This document shows, piece after piece, positions 46,120 to 54,703 of a stretch of 64,000 bases of DNA. The stretch is from positions 930,001-994,000 of the forward strand of contig NZ_FNRY01000001.1 in NCBI RefSeq assembly GCF_900105715.1, given 5' to 3'. The notes beneath the pieces are model-generated. The model was not told where the DNA came from. It made no database searches and worked only from the letters and a program-made list of their open reading frames with translations. Position numbers and translations under genes: made by a program. Position 1 is the first letter of the stretch, and every line of letters starts with the position of its first letter. The stretch is from Paramicrobacterium humi. GTDB lineage: Bacteria > Actinomycetota > Actinomycetes > Actinomycetales > Microbacteriaceae.

Positions 46120-47019
46120 TTACGGTCGGGTGAGTCGGTCCGTGTCCTCGATTGCCCATTGTTTGATGAGGGTGATCTTGCCTTCACGGAGGAGATCCCA
46201 GCGTGTGGTGCTGGCGCGCTCGAAGGCCTGATCGGCAAGCCACCCTGCTTGAGTCATGTCCGTAAAGCCGGCTGCCAGGGCCGTGAGGACAGGGTGGAGC
46301 CCGGGGATAAGGGTTCCGTTCCTGAACTGCTGGATGGGATAGTACGCGCCTGTGTTGAAGTCCACGCCAAGGATTTGGTGGCGTTCTCGCATTCCGCGGA
46401 GTTCGTCCTCGCTGGCCCCAAGACGGGAACGCACTGTGTGCTCGGCGACCCATGGCCCGATCGTGTCGATGTAGGGGGCGGTGCGGTTCTCCTCCAGGAA
46501 GGTGCGCATCGACTCGACGTGTTCGCGGGTGAGTCCCCGATGCGCGAGGGGTTGGATGAACAAGCCCGGTAAGCCCGGGTGTCGCTGCAGGATTTCTCGT
46601 TGGCAATCGGGGTGGGCGTAGATGTCGTCGGCGAAGATGTAGGGCTGTGGGTACTCGTCGAGGGCGGCGTTGATCGTGGTGATCTTCCAGTTCGGGTCCT
46701 CGGACAAGGTCGCGCCGGGACGCAACGGCGGGTGGGGCAGAACCCGGCCCTCGGCGAGTCGGCCGCCTGGCCGTGTCTCGTTGAGGAACTCTTCGATCGC
46801 GTTGTTCTGGTTCCAGGTTGAGCACCACCACACCTCAACGTCCAGTGCGTTGAGGGCGTCGAAGAGCTCGCGACTAATGCGGACATAGTAGGTTCCAGCG
46901 ATCTCAGCACCGTATCGTGCCTTCGTCAGCTGGATCCTTGCGGTGCGAGCGTGTCCCCATTCGTCGCCGATGTGGCGGGCCTGGATGACTTCGTCGATGT
47001 CGAGGATGAGGACCGTCAT
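46120..47019 (-). CDS. HAD-superfamily phosphatase-like protein, second of two
   Basis: A 299-residue protein. Motif I is LILDIDEVIQ with the two catalytic Asp; motif II is WWCSTWNQ; the Lys of motif III is in DPNWKITTI; motif IV is YIFADDIYA. All four catalytic elements are present, so it should be active. The type resembles the HAD domains of Swiss-army-knife RNA-repair proteins. The last 110 residues are extra. The ATG overlaps the stop of the preceding HAD gene as ATGA. It ends a seven-gene minus-strand run. Confidence 0.75.
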   Translation of the reverse strand: MTVLILDIDEVIQARHIGDEWGHARTARIQLTKARYGAEIAGTYYVRISRELFDALNALDVEVWWCSTWNQNNAIEEFLNETRPGGRLAEGRVLPHPPLRPGATLSEDPNWKITTINAALDEYPQPYIFADDIYAHPDCQREILQRHPGLPGLFIQPLAHRGLTREHVESMRTFLEENRTAPYIDTIGPWVAEHTVRSRLGASEDELRGMRERHQILGVDFNTGAYYPIQQFRNGTLIPGLHPVLTALAAGFTDMTQAGWLADQAFERASTTRWDLLREGKITLIKQWAIEDTDRLTRP

Positions 47020-47603
47020 GCCTCTTGTCCTCCTGCGGCTTGTTGCCTGGTGGAAACGCCTTGGCAGAAGGTGCGGATCTGGTCGAGGTGATCACGGGTG
47101 AGACCGGTGTCGGAGTCCGGGGCGAGGACAAGGCTGGGATGTCCAAGTTCGCTCTCGCTGATCTCGTGGCCGAAGGTTCTGGCGTCGATGTCATCGATCC
47201 AGATCACCGGTCCCGGTTCAGCGGTCGTAACACGGTGTATTTCCTGGATCTTCCACCGCCAGGGCAGGTAGAGGCCGTCCTCTCGTTGTGGCATGCGCAG
47301 CGCGTGTCCTCCTCGGAGGCCACCGATCGTGGCAAGGAAACTGGTTAGCGCAGATTCCGGGTAGAGCCAGCTCGTCAGATACAGCAGTTCGAGGTCGAAC
47401 TCGTCAATCAGCTCCTCGAGCTGCGTGACCAGCTCCGGCGCCCAGGTGATCACGAAACCCGGATGGGGAGTCCCGTCTGTGTTGCGGTAGGTGACGCGTC
47501 GAGTGCGGGTGCGGGACCAATGCTCGGACGCATTTGGGGTTTGTAGAACACCGTCGAAGTCGAGAAAGAACTTGATGCGGCCGGGGCGTCGTGTTTTGTT
47601 CAT
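47016..47603 (-). CDS. HAD-superfamily phosphatase-like protein, first of two
   Basis: A 195-residue protein. Motif I is FFLDFDGVLQ; motif II LLYLTSW; motif III Lys in WRWKIQEI; motif IV VIWIDDIDA. The set is complete and of the same SAK-like type as the next gene, so the two look like diverged duplicates in tandem. It is coupled to that gene by ATGA. Phosphatase action on a nucleic-acid or nucleotide end is plausible but not shown. Confidence 0.76.
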   Translation of the reverse strand: MNKTRRPGRIKFFLDFDGVLQTPNASEHWSRTRTRRVTYRNTDGTPHPGFVITWAPELVTQLEELIDEFDLELLYLTSWLYPESALTSFLATIGGLRGGHALRMPQREDGLYLPWRWKIQEIHRVTTAEPGPVIWIDDIDARTFGHEISESELGHPSLVLAPDSDTGLTRDHLDQIRTFCQGVSTRQQAAGGQEA

Positions 47604-47606
47604 CGT

Positions 47607-47921
47607 TCAGGTGCCGGCGGGGTCGTCATCGAGTGGTTCGGGGCTGAGTGCGATCGTCACGTCATCGACGACGCCCTCACAGTAAACGTCGTCAAGTTCA
47701 TGTAGCCCGAGAGATGAAGCCCATGCTCGCGTCGTGTGTTCGCGTTGTTGTGCCGAGTCGTTGAGCGGCCAGCCCTCGATGTCGATCTCCAGGTGCCGGG
47801 ATAGCTGCCACCGCATGGGAGGGAGGTTTACGAGGTTGCCGTGTTGGTTCATGAGGTCTTCAATACTGGTGTTGATCGGCAGCCTGAGGCCGCCGGGCCA
47901 CGGTGTCGGTTGCTGCTTCAT
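47607..47921 (-). CDS. Small hypothetical protein
   Basis: About 104 residues from ATG 47921 with GGAAGGAG upstream. Acidic, with a Trp-rich middle (PPMRWQLSRHLEIDIEGWPL). No family recognised. It lies between the toxin-binding-domain gene and the HAD pair with short spacings, so it belongs to the same operon. Confidence 0.6.
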   Translation of the reverse strand: MKQQPTPWPGGLRLPINTSIEDLMNQHGNLVNLPPMRWQLSRHLEIDIEGWPLNDSAQQREHTTRAWASSLGLHELDDVYCEGVVDDVTIALSPEPLDDDPAGT

Positions 47922-47946
47922 GCTGTGCTCCTTCCTTCGTCGCAAG

Positions 47947-48552
47947 TCAGGCTCGTGATCGGGTGGCGTCGCGTTTCGCATGGGCGATGACGAGATCACC
48001 GTGGCCGAGGCGCAGCATCTGAACAGCCGATAACCGCCCGTAACCCGAATACGGCGAGTTAAGCCACAGTGCGATGTCCCACGGTCCGCCGATGTTCTCC
48101 AGAATCGGGTACAGCTCGGGCAGTCGCGGCAGGAGCGACTTGTCGGGCGCGAATTGGAAGATCGGACAATGCGGCTCGGTCTCGTCCAAGCCCGTCACGG
48201 TCAGGACTCTGCGCGCATCGACGAGCGATTGGAGCTCGGCACTGCTTAGTTCCAACCAGTCGGCGAGCTGATGCTCGCTGAATACCGGGCCGACTGCCGA
48301 GAACCAGCTGCCTCTGGTGGGGTGTTCCAGAGTTGCCACGTCCGGGTTCCTACCAAGTGTGATCAGCATCCGCTTGCCGTCCGGGAGGTGAACCTCGATC
48401 GGGAAGCCTCTTGCAAGGCCGTAGTACTCGGATGCTGTCAGTGACACGCGCGGACGCGGCAGTTCCGACTCCTCTTCGGCCTCGAGCTCTTCCAGCGGTT
48501 GTGTGAGCAGCCAGCGCACCAGCTGGCCGTCCAGCTCGTTCTGCTCACTCAT
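47947..48552 (-). CDS. Protein with MbcA/ParS/Xre-like toxin-binding end
   Basis: A 201-residue protein. The last 50 residues (WDIALWLNSPYSGYGRLSAV and the text after) resemble the toxin-binding domain (DUF2384) of antitoxins such as MbcA and Xre, which partner RES-domain NAD+-degrading toxins. No RES gene is nearby. The N-terminal 150 residues are acidic and unknown. The ATG overlaps the phosphoesterase stop (ATGA). The assignment rests on a short motif and is moderate. Confidence 0.58.
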   Translation of the reverse strand: MSEQNELDGQLVRWLLTQPLEELEAEEESELPRPRVSLTASEYYGLARGFPIEVHLPDGKRMLITLGRNPDVATLEHPTRGSWFSAVGPVFSEHQLADWLELSSAELQSLVDARRVLTVTGLDETEPHCPIFQFAPDKSLLPRLPELYPILENIGGPWDIALWLNSPYSGYGRLSAVQMLRLGHGDLVIAHAKRDATRSRA

Positions 48553-49478
48553 CGGTGCACTCCTAGGTGGTCGAGGAGGTATGGCCGACCCTCCACATCG
48601 ATGACCTCAACGCTGAGGTCGTCGAGGTTCAGAATCGCGCAATTGCCCCGCGATGCTCCTTGAGCATCGAGTACGACAACGCGGGTCGCAAAGCTTTCCG
48701 ATTCGGTCTCGAACTCGATGGTCTCGTCGACGTGCCAGTGGTAGTGCCCGGCCAGTGAGAGCCGAGGGCGCACCTGCACGAATCCTTCATGGAACATGCG
48801 TCGCCCGCGCTCGGCATATCGGATCCCCTGCCGCGGCACGAAGTCGCGAATCGACGCAAGGTGCCGGTCCAAAGACGGGACACCAAGCGGTACGTCGTGC
48901 GACAGAAGCACGTCCACCGGCTCTTCCCCGAGCACACGGAGATCGGCGAGCGTGATCTGCTCTTGCGCCCACCAATCACGGCCTTCCAGCCTTCGATACC
49001 GGTCGATGCTATTGGCGCCGCCTAGCGCAGCGAGCCGAATCCCGTTCGAAAACACTGCGCGATAGCCGCGTGGGAGATGCCCTATCCGCTCCCCCACCCA
49101 CCGAATCCCAGTCGACGAGACTGGGAATGTCTCAAGCAACGGGTGATCCTCGTGGTTCCCGTCGACAAACAACAACGTCTGATCCTGGTCCCCGAGGAAC
49201 ACGTCGAGGGCATTCAAATCGATAGGCCAGTTCCGGCGCGGCCAGATCATGCCGAAATCCCCCAGCTGAATTATCACGCGGATGCCGCGGCGGCCGAACA
49301 TATTCGCGGCCCGGAAGATGTGGTTTCGGTCCCCGTGAACATCACCCATCAGCCCGATACGACGGCCGCCGAGGAGCGGCCATGTCGCCGACGCGTCATG
49401 CCAGACAACGTCGGCCGACACGTCACGCCGAATAGCGTTCTCAGGGCAATCAGCGACAGGCTGGTCCTTGCACGTCAT
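48549..49478 (-). CDS. Calcineurin-like metallophosphoesterase
   Basis: A 309-residue protein with the full calcineurin-like set: GLMGDVHGD, IIQLGDFG, FVDGNHED, LLSHDVP and SLAGHYHWH. These residues form the two-metal centre, so activity is likely. Substrate could be a phosphodiester, cyclic phosphate or nucleotide. It overlaps both neighbours by four bases: the ATG with the 96-codon gene before and the stop with the next gene. Tight packing supports one operon. Confidence 0.87.
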   Translation of the reverse strand: MTCKDQPVADCPENAIRRDVSADVVWHDASATWPLLGGRRIGLMGDVHGDRNHIFRAANMFGRRGIRVIIQLGDFGMIWPRRNWPIDLNALDVFLGDQDQTLLFVDGNHEDHPLLETFPVSSTGIRWVGERIGHLPRGYRAVFSNGIRLAALGGANSIDRYRRLEGRDWWAQEQITLADLRVLGEEPVDVLLSHDVPLGVPSLDRHLASIRDFVPRQGIRYAERGRRMFHEGFVQVRPRLSLAGHYHWHVDETIEFETESESFATRVVVLDAQGASRGNCAILNLDDLSVEVIDVEGRPYLLDHLGVHR

Positions 49479-49744
49479 GCCGCGTCCTCAATCTCGGTAA
49501 TGCTGAGCACATCGGTCGTAACCCGGGTGGTGTTCATCACCGCGGGCCAACTGAGATCAATCAACAACACCATGGCTGCGCCCAGCTGACACTGGATCAC
49601 CTGAAGCAGGATCGCCTCGTCCCCATCACGCCGAAGCTTCGCAGAGAAATCGGTGAGCCCGCGTTCGCGGATCATTGTTCGCCGGGTCAAATCAAGAACA
49701 TAGGACGCACCGGAGGTCGTGCGGACGCGATACGCGCCGGACAT
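49475..49744 (-). CDS. Small hypothetical protein
   Basis: About 89 residues from ATG 49744 (or 96 from GTG 49765). It has a beta-rich pattern, SGAYRVRTTSGASYVLDL, and a hydrophobic stretch AAMVLLIDLSWPAV. Its stop overlaps the phosphoesterase start as ATGA. No family recognised. The overlap and order suggest it is made in step with the phosphoesterase. Confidence 0.58.
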   Translation of the reverse strand: MSGAYRVRTTSGASYVLDLTRRTMIRERGLTDFSAKLRRDGDEAILLQVIQCQLGAAMVLLIDLSWPAVMNTTRVTTDVLSITEIEDAA

Positions 49745-49819
49745 ACTGGAAATGAGAGACTGCACAACTGCGAAGCTAATCCCGCGACCAGATGCCTCGT
49801 TCCCGCTTTGGCATACGCT

Positions 49820-50368
49820 TCACTTCCGTCGCGGGGCAGTGATCCCCACTCTTCGGAGCCGCTCCACCTCCTCAGCAGACAAATCACCGCGCCGCGCAGC
49901 CATCCGCCGTTTCGCCGCCCAATCAGCAAGGCGACGCTCCCCCGCCTCAGCAGAGCGGTAGCTGGGTGCCTGACCGTGACCTGTGAAGAACTCCAGGTAG
50001 TCACGCTCGTGAGCTAGCTGCGCATCCCTGCGAGGATCCCAGCTGAAACCAGGCACCAGTTCAAGACGCCGCTGCTGGTACACACAATGCTGGGCACGAG
50101 TCGCCGCCCGCCGCTGATACCGCACCCAGCCCGCAAGCGCAGCCTCGGCTGCGGACGTGTGCTCGCCGCGCTCCCGCGGCAACCGACCGTGTCCGGCGAG
50201 GAAAGCATCAAGGTCGTTCACCCGGCGAATCCACTCCCGCACACGTTCACCACCCTCAAGGTAGGCGCCCGTGTGAAAGGCGTATTCGTTCGCAGCGAAT
50301 ACTGCCGACCGGGGATCACTGCCATTGTTGATGAACTCCGTGATGAGTTCACGTAATGCGTCGTGCAC
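49820..50368 (-). CDS. Helicase-associated-domain protein without helicase
   Basis: About 182 residues from GTG 50368 with GGAAGGA upstream. Two helicase-associated-type repeats are seen: RVNDLDAFLAGHGRLPRE ending in AALAGWVRYQRRAA, and RDYLEFFTGHGQAPSYRS ending in RRLADWAAKRRMAARRGDL. Such domains are thought to bind nucleic acid and usually follow a helicase; here they stand alone. It is the first gene of the seven-gene run. Confidence 0.72.
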   Translation of the reverse strand: MHDALRELITEFINNGSDPRSAVFAANEYAFHTGAYLEGGERVREWIRRVNDLDAFLAGHGRLPRERGEHTSAAEAALAGWVRYQRRAATRAQHCVYQQRRLELVPGFSWDPRRDAQLAHERDYLEFFTGHGQAPSYRSAEAGERRLADWAAKRRMAARRGDLSAEEVERLRRVGITAPRRK

Positions 50369-51228
50369 GTTTTCCTTCCCGAAAACGCGAGATGCGTTCT
50401 CGGGAGGCTTATGCGCGGCATCCGAGTTGATGGTGTTGGGCGAGTAGCACCGCGATCGCGCAAGCTGCAACGCCCTCGGGAAAGTAATGCATGCTGGACT
50501 TTGATCTGCGCGCTCCACAGGGCACGAAAGAGCGGTTTAGTGGTGCACGGATCCACAATCACCGCATGGCGGAGGACCCGCACATGCATCGCTCGAGGAT
50601 CTGATCGGCATAGCGCTGAAAAAGAAGAAGGCAACAGAAGCATCTACGAGCCGGTCCAACCCGACGCGCTTACGCTCGACTGGCATGGCTCATTACTAAC
50701 GGCGCGTACGGTCACTCAAACATCAGGTCACGAGACGTAGTTATTAGAATCGCCGGGCCACGAGATCCCGGCATATTTGAAGGACAGAAACGGTAGGGCA
50801 TGAGACGTCTCGTATCCCTAAGGTTTCAAGACACAATCTGGTGGTCCCGCTGGTGGGGGGTACGTTACCTGATGGGTGCGGCCACCGTTCCAGTTTCGGC
50901 CAGTAGCTTCGGCCCGCTCGGGCTCGGCGTGTCAGGTGCGCCATAAACGATCGTTTGTGGCTCGGCAGAAATCCTTGCGTTGTGATCGTCTGGCTCAGGA
51001 GCTGCCGCGAAGAACCGGAGCAGGGCGCTCCGCTTACCCTTCCCCAACGCACAAGCGCAAGGTGGCTCGGTCATTGATATTTCCGGTGAAGGGTCGGTAT
51101 TGGTGAGTTTCCCTCCCTCACCGCGCCGTAAGGCCATGCAACCGATGGTGCACGGGCTTCGCGCAACCCCCTTGTGGCACCCCTTCTACGCGGCTCAAAT
51201 GGTGTGTCTAGGAAAACGAGGAGGCGAA
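50369..51228. other. Gap of about 860 bases with repeat array, no supported gene
   Basis: Between two divergent operons. The reading frames here are short, Arg/Ser-rich and not conserved to my eye. The left part holds the promoter of the minus-strand run; the middle holds three spaced 12-mers (50726-50807). The right part is before the DUF305 gene. It may be the right end of the defence island. Confidence 0.55.
50726..50807 (+). repeat. Three spaced 12-mers, GGNCAYGAGAYS pattern
   Basis: GGTCACGAGACG at 50726, GGCCACGAGATC at 50756 and GGGCATGAGACG at 50796. Starts are 30 and 40 bases apart, whole helical turns, so bound proteins would lie on one face. Similar multiple terminal repeats occur at ends of some insertion elements (IS21- or IS481-like); none of their transposase genes is intact nearby. 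Confidence 0.5.
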
Positions 51229-51828
51229 ATGTCGAAGGGTGAACACGACGATGCCGAGCGGCGTCCAAATGACCAGAAGCAGGAGCATCACTCGCTGACG
51301 ATGTATCTGCGCTTTGCCGCTATGATCCTCACCGCGATGGTGCTGATGTACTTTGTCATGTTCACCGGCTCCTGGGAATGGAGCCACGTGCGCTTCAGCC
51401 AGAGTCGCGTATTCATGGCGCTCACCATGGGTGGCACCATGGGGCTCATAATGCTCGCTTGGATGCTGGGCATGTACAAGAATTTGAAGGCCAACGTTGC
51501 CGTGATCGTCGCGAGTCTGCTGCTCATCGGAGGGGGAATCGCGCTCGACCGCAGCCAGATCACTGTCGACGACACTGCGTTCATGCGCGCGATGATCCCC
51601 CATCATTCCCTCGCGATTACCCGCGCCGAGCGCTTCCAAAACCAGGATGTGCGGGTATGCGAACTGGCGGTTGAGATCAGCAAGTCCCAGCGGCGAGAGA
51701 TCCTCGAGATGGACTGGCTGATCCGGGACATTGAACGGAACGGTGCAGCCAAAACACGAGAGGAGGCTGAGTCCCGGGCGGTTCCCGACTTTGAGGAGGC
51801 CGCCGAACGCCAATGTCCGGCAAAGTAA
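51229..51828 (+). CDS. Membrane-bound DUF305 protein
   Basis: A 199-residue protein with three hydrophobic segments (about 26-46, 60-80 and 86-104), then a DUF305 module of about 90 residues with the motif MIPHHSLAITRAE and MDWLIRDIE. DUF305 proteins are helical and often linked to copper or other metal loci. The ATG follows GAGGAGG. The next gene is CmtR, so it opens the metal block. Confidence 0.85.
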   Translation: MSKGEHDDAERRPNDQKQEHHSLTMYLRFAAMILTAMVLMYFVMFTGSWEWSHVRFSQSRVFMALTMGGTMGLIMLAWMLGMYKNLKANVAVIVASLLLIGGGIALDRSQITVDDTAFMRAMIPHHSLAITRAERFQNQDVRVCELAVEISKSQRREILEMDWLIRDIERNGAAKTREEAESRAVPDFEEAAERQCPAK

Positions 51829-51992
51829 CGGCGTAAAGACCACAACCAGGACATTCGCACTCGGGACTCAAAGTGTCCTTTACCACCTTTTGCTATCGCC
51901 CAACTTGAGTTGGCGAAAACCGCACTTCACGAGCGAAGTCCGGTGCATTCCGCTCATTCAATCTAGTTCATCGACTGCTGTATAGTCATTGC

Positions 51993-52352
51993 ATGCTGGC
52001 TATCGCTACCCGCATCGATGTTATGAACAGACTCGGTCGAGCTATGGCCGATCCGACTCGTTCCCGGATCCTTATGACATTGCTCGAAGGACCAAGCTAC
52101 CCCGCTGTGTTGTCGCGGGCATTGGGGTTGTCGCGATCCAATGTCTCCAACCACCTGACTTGTCTGCGTGACTGCGGGATCGTCGTTGCAGAGCCTGAAG
52201 GACGGCAGACGCGGTACGAGATCTCTGATCCGCATCTGGCGGCCGCGCTCACTGCGCTTGTCGATGTGACGCTCGCCGTCGATGAGCACGCACCGTGTCT
52301 CGATGACTCCTGTACGGTCCCCGGATGCTGCGAGATGGAAGTGGAGTCGTGA
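51993..52352 (+). CDS. cmtR: CmtR-like cadmium/lead-responsive repressor
   Basis: A 119-residue ArsR/SmtB repressor very like mycobacterial CmtR. The DNA-recognition helix is LSRSNVSNHLTCLRDCG, with the two metal-binding Cys (about 57 and 61). The C-terminal Cys around 101 (EHAPCLDDSC) supplies the third ligand; further Cys follow. It should release DNA on Cd or Pb binding. TATAGT at 51981 is 6 bases before the ATG, so the gene appears leaderless. Its stop overlaps the transporter's GTG as GTGA. Confidence 0.9.
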   Translation: MLAIATRIDVMNRLGRAMADPTRSRILMTLLEGPSYPAVLSRALGLSRSNVSNHLTCLRDCGIVVAEPEGRQTRYEISDPHLAAALTALVDVTLAVDEHAPCLDDSCTVPGCCEMEVES

Positions 52353-53005
52353 GCGTTTCCCTATCGGTCGAGCGCCGTGCTGCGCTCCACCGTCGTGTCT
52401 GCTTCATCGTGGGTTTCACCATTGCGTACAACGTGTTCGAGGCCATTGTGGCCGTGTGGGCCGGCACAGCTGCTTCTTCAGCGGCCCTCATCGGCTTCGG
52501 TCTCGACTCAGTCATCGAAGTGCTCTCCGCGGCGGCGATCGCGTGGCAGTTCACCCGGAAAGATCCGGAGCGGTGGGAGAAGGTGACCGTTCGCACGATC
52601 GGGCTCGCGTTCTTCGCGTTGGCCGTATACGTCACGATCGACGCCGTGCTGAGCCTGGTCCAGAAGGAGGGTGCAGAGCACAGTCCATTCAGCTTGGGTA
52701 TCACGGCGCTGAGCCTCATGATCATGCCCCTGCTGGCATGGTTCGAGGTGCGCACAGGACGTCAACTCAACTCGAAGAGCGTCCTGGCCGACGCGAAGCA
52801 GCTCGTCCTCTGCATTTACCTGTCCGGGACAGTGTTCGTTGGCCTCATCCTCAACAGCCTGTTCGGCTGGTGGTGGGCCGACTCAGTGGCCGCGCTCATC
52901 GTCGCGGTGCTCGCAATCCGTGAAGGCATTGAAGCATGGCGCGGCGACGCCGAATCACCGTTCGAAGTTTTCGAGGGCCTCGAAGAGGAGGACGCTAACC
53001 ATTGA
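52349..53005 (+). CDS. CDF-like cation transporter, cytoplasmic domain absent
   Basis: A 218-residue membrane protein with five or six helices. It contains LIGFGLDSVIEVLSAAAIAW and WWADSVAALIVAVLAIREG, which carry the Asp residues in the positions of CDF metal ligands. It lacks the C-terminal cytoplasmic domain of classic CDF exporters. The partnership with CmtR suggests Cd, Pb or Zn export. GTG at 52349 overlaps the repressor stop. Confidence 0.85.
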   Translation: MSVSLSVERRAALHRRVCFIVGFTIAYNVFEAIVAVWAGTAASSAALIGFGLDSVIEVLSAAAIAWQFTRKDPERWEKVTVRTIGLAFFALAVYVTIDAVLSLVQKEGAEHSPFSLGITALSLMIMPLLAWFEVRTGRQLNSKSVLADAKQLVLCIYLSGTVFVGLILNSLFGWWWADSVAALIVAVLAIREGIEAWRGDAESPFEVFEGLEEEDANH

Positions 53006-53119
53006 TTGGTTCGACCTCGATCTCCGGGCCAGTTCCGATCCCAAGCGGACACCTTGTTGGGGCAATTGTCCATGCATGCCACCTGATCGCTCTCGGCCTC
53101 CTATCGGCTAGTGGTCGCT

Positions 53120-53852
53120 TCAAAGTCCCGAGTAAACAGAGATGGCGCCGAAGATCGCGAACCCTGCGGTCAGGGCGATGGGACCTAGTTGCGAGGTGTC
53201 GCCTTCGTGGGCTTCGGTGATCATCTCTTCGATCACGACGGCGGTCAAGGCCCGCCGGTTAGGGCGAGGACGGACAGCGTGATGATCTCAGGAGCCTCGC
53301 GCAGGGCGAAATAGCCGAGGGTGGCCCCTAGCAGTACCGGAACAGTGAAGCCAGCAGCGAACAGTATCCGTTGGAGTCAGGGTATGCCAGCACGTCGCAT
53401 GGTAGCGATCGCCGCAAATCCCTCAGGGATATCTGCCGGGACTTGGCCAATCGCCAGGAGCAGCCCCAGGACCGGGTAGACGATGGTCCCAGTGCCAATA
53501 ATCACACCGTCGCTAAACAGGTCAATGGATACCCCGGAGAAGATAGTCAGGGCGCTGGCCTGCCGATCGGTGCCCCCAAGGCGAGCCCTGACCAGTCCGA
53601 CCAGTCGATCGAGTCCAATAAACAGCACCCCACCGGCGACGAATGCGAGTAGCGGCGCCCATGACCGCTCTCCTCCTAGAGCTTGGGGCATGAGTTCTAA
53701 GCCAATGACGCGAGCACGATCCGCGCCGCAAGGTGCAGCGCGAGACTAAGTGTGCGACTCGAAATCCGAAATAGCTCGGCCAGGATAACTCCGGCGAGGT
53801 TTCCTGCCGCGGGCAGGAACGCAAACCCCAGGACCAGTCAGTACGTGCTCAT
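53120..53852 (-). pseudogene. ZIP-family metal transporter pseudogene
   Basis: Joined pieces give a ZIP protein of about 244 residues. An ATG at 53852 is followed by TGA at 53838-53840 (codon 5, where Trp is expected). The frame shifts near 53700 (ends as SLA-stop; continues IGLELMPQALGGERS). TGA at 53377-53379 interrupts after RRAGIP; text then continues QRILFAAGFTVPVLLGATLG. A further frameshift is near 53250, after LTGG, resuming TAVVIEEMITEAHEG to the stop at 53120. The middle piece contains SIDLFSDGVIIGTG and DIPEGFAAIA, both ZIP metal-site motifs. With four lesions it is not functional. Confidence 0.88.
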
Positions 53853-54079
53853 GGGCTTCTCTTCCCCCGAATCCTCAATCGGCTAAGAGGATGATGTGAC
53901 GACAGTCAATTCGCACCCGCACCCCGTAGGAGCCGTTGCCCTCAGCCACGCCTTGCTATTTGGCGGAGTTGCGTCAGTAGCGTTCGAGGAATTGTTTCAT
54001 CTGGTCGACTTCTTGTTACTTGATGATCGTGATGTTGAGCATTTTGTTCTTGAACATGTCTCACATCACGGTGAATAGA

Positions 54080-54295
54080 AGTGCTGTTCTTTCTCGACAG
54101 GCCACGTCATCGGTTGTCGTTCCCGGCCTGCAGTCCTCATCGACCTCGCACGCTGGACCCAGCCACGTAAAGCACCGACGTTGATACCGAGCTGCTGCCC
54201 AACACGGCTGCACGCACCGCGGCGGCCACCCTGCTCGTCGCGAGCAGAATCGCTCGTTCCTTCAACTCCGGCGGATATTTCTTCATTGCTGGCAT
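54080..54295 (-). mobile_element. Remnant of IS3-type transposase OrfA
   Basis: ATG 54295 begins PAMKKYPPELKERAILLA, the typical OrfA start. After about residue 25 the frame shifts: the next frame carries RRGACSRVGQQLGINVGAL and RGWVQRA, the helix-turn-helix of OrfA. No OrfB and no terminal repeats are seen. This scrap lies between the ZIP pseudogene and copZ and points to past insertion and deletion here. Confidence 0.78.
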
Positions 54296-54468
54296 TGATT
54301 CTCGACCTTTCAGGTGATCAAGAACCTCCATCAAATCGCGCTCGATGCCTCATGGGCAAATACCCCAACGATCGCCGCTGCCGTTGCTGGTGCTGGTGCT
54401 GGTGGTCGACTGAGCCGCTACTTCTGAGGTAGCAACTCTTTTGGCCGTCGTTTGCGTGCCAGCGTCCG

Positions 54469-54684
54469 CTATGACACCGCGGCGGCGGAGTACCCGGCCT
54501 CCTGGACCGCAGCGAGCACCTTCGCATCTTCGGTGCCCTGCCCGGATGTCACAGTCAACCGGCCGGTTGCCGCGCTGACATCGACTTGCTCTACGCCTGC
54601 CAGTTGCGACACTTCTTCCCGCACGGACATCTCACAGTGCCCGCAGGTCATGCCAGTGACCTGATATTCGCTCTTTACGCTCAT
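54469..54684 (-). CDS. copZ: Copper chaperone, heavy-metal-associated domain
   Basis: A 71-residue HMA-domain protein. The metal loop is GMTCGHC near residues 11-17, and the fold continues with LAGVEQVDVSAATGRLTV and AAVQEAGYSAA. It should carry Cu(I) to a P-type ATPase, but no copA lies in the window. A CsoR-like palindrome is 20 bases upstream. The start is ATG 54684. Confidence 0.92.
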   Translation of the reverse strand: MSVKSEYQVTGMTCGHCEMSVREEVSQLAGVEQVDVSAATGRLTVTSGQGTEDAKVLAAVQEAGYSAAAVS

Positions 54685-54703
54685 GGGTTCTTCTCCTTCA
54701 CTC

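Noticed and set aside
50876-51137. Overlapping frames of 76 and 90 codons on opposite strands
   Set aside because: Low-complexity Arg/Ser or Pro/Ala text, no ribosome sites, no conserved motif.
53896-54078. 60-codon plus-strand frame next to the IS3 remnant
   Set aside because: AT-rich His/Asp/Val text with no ribosome site and no family; probably debris.
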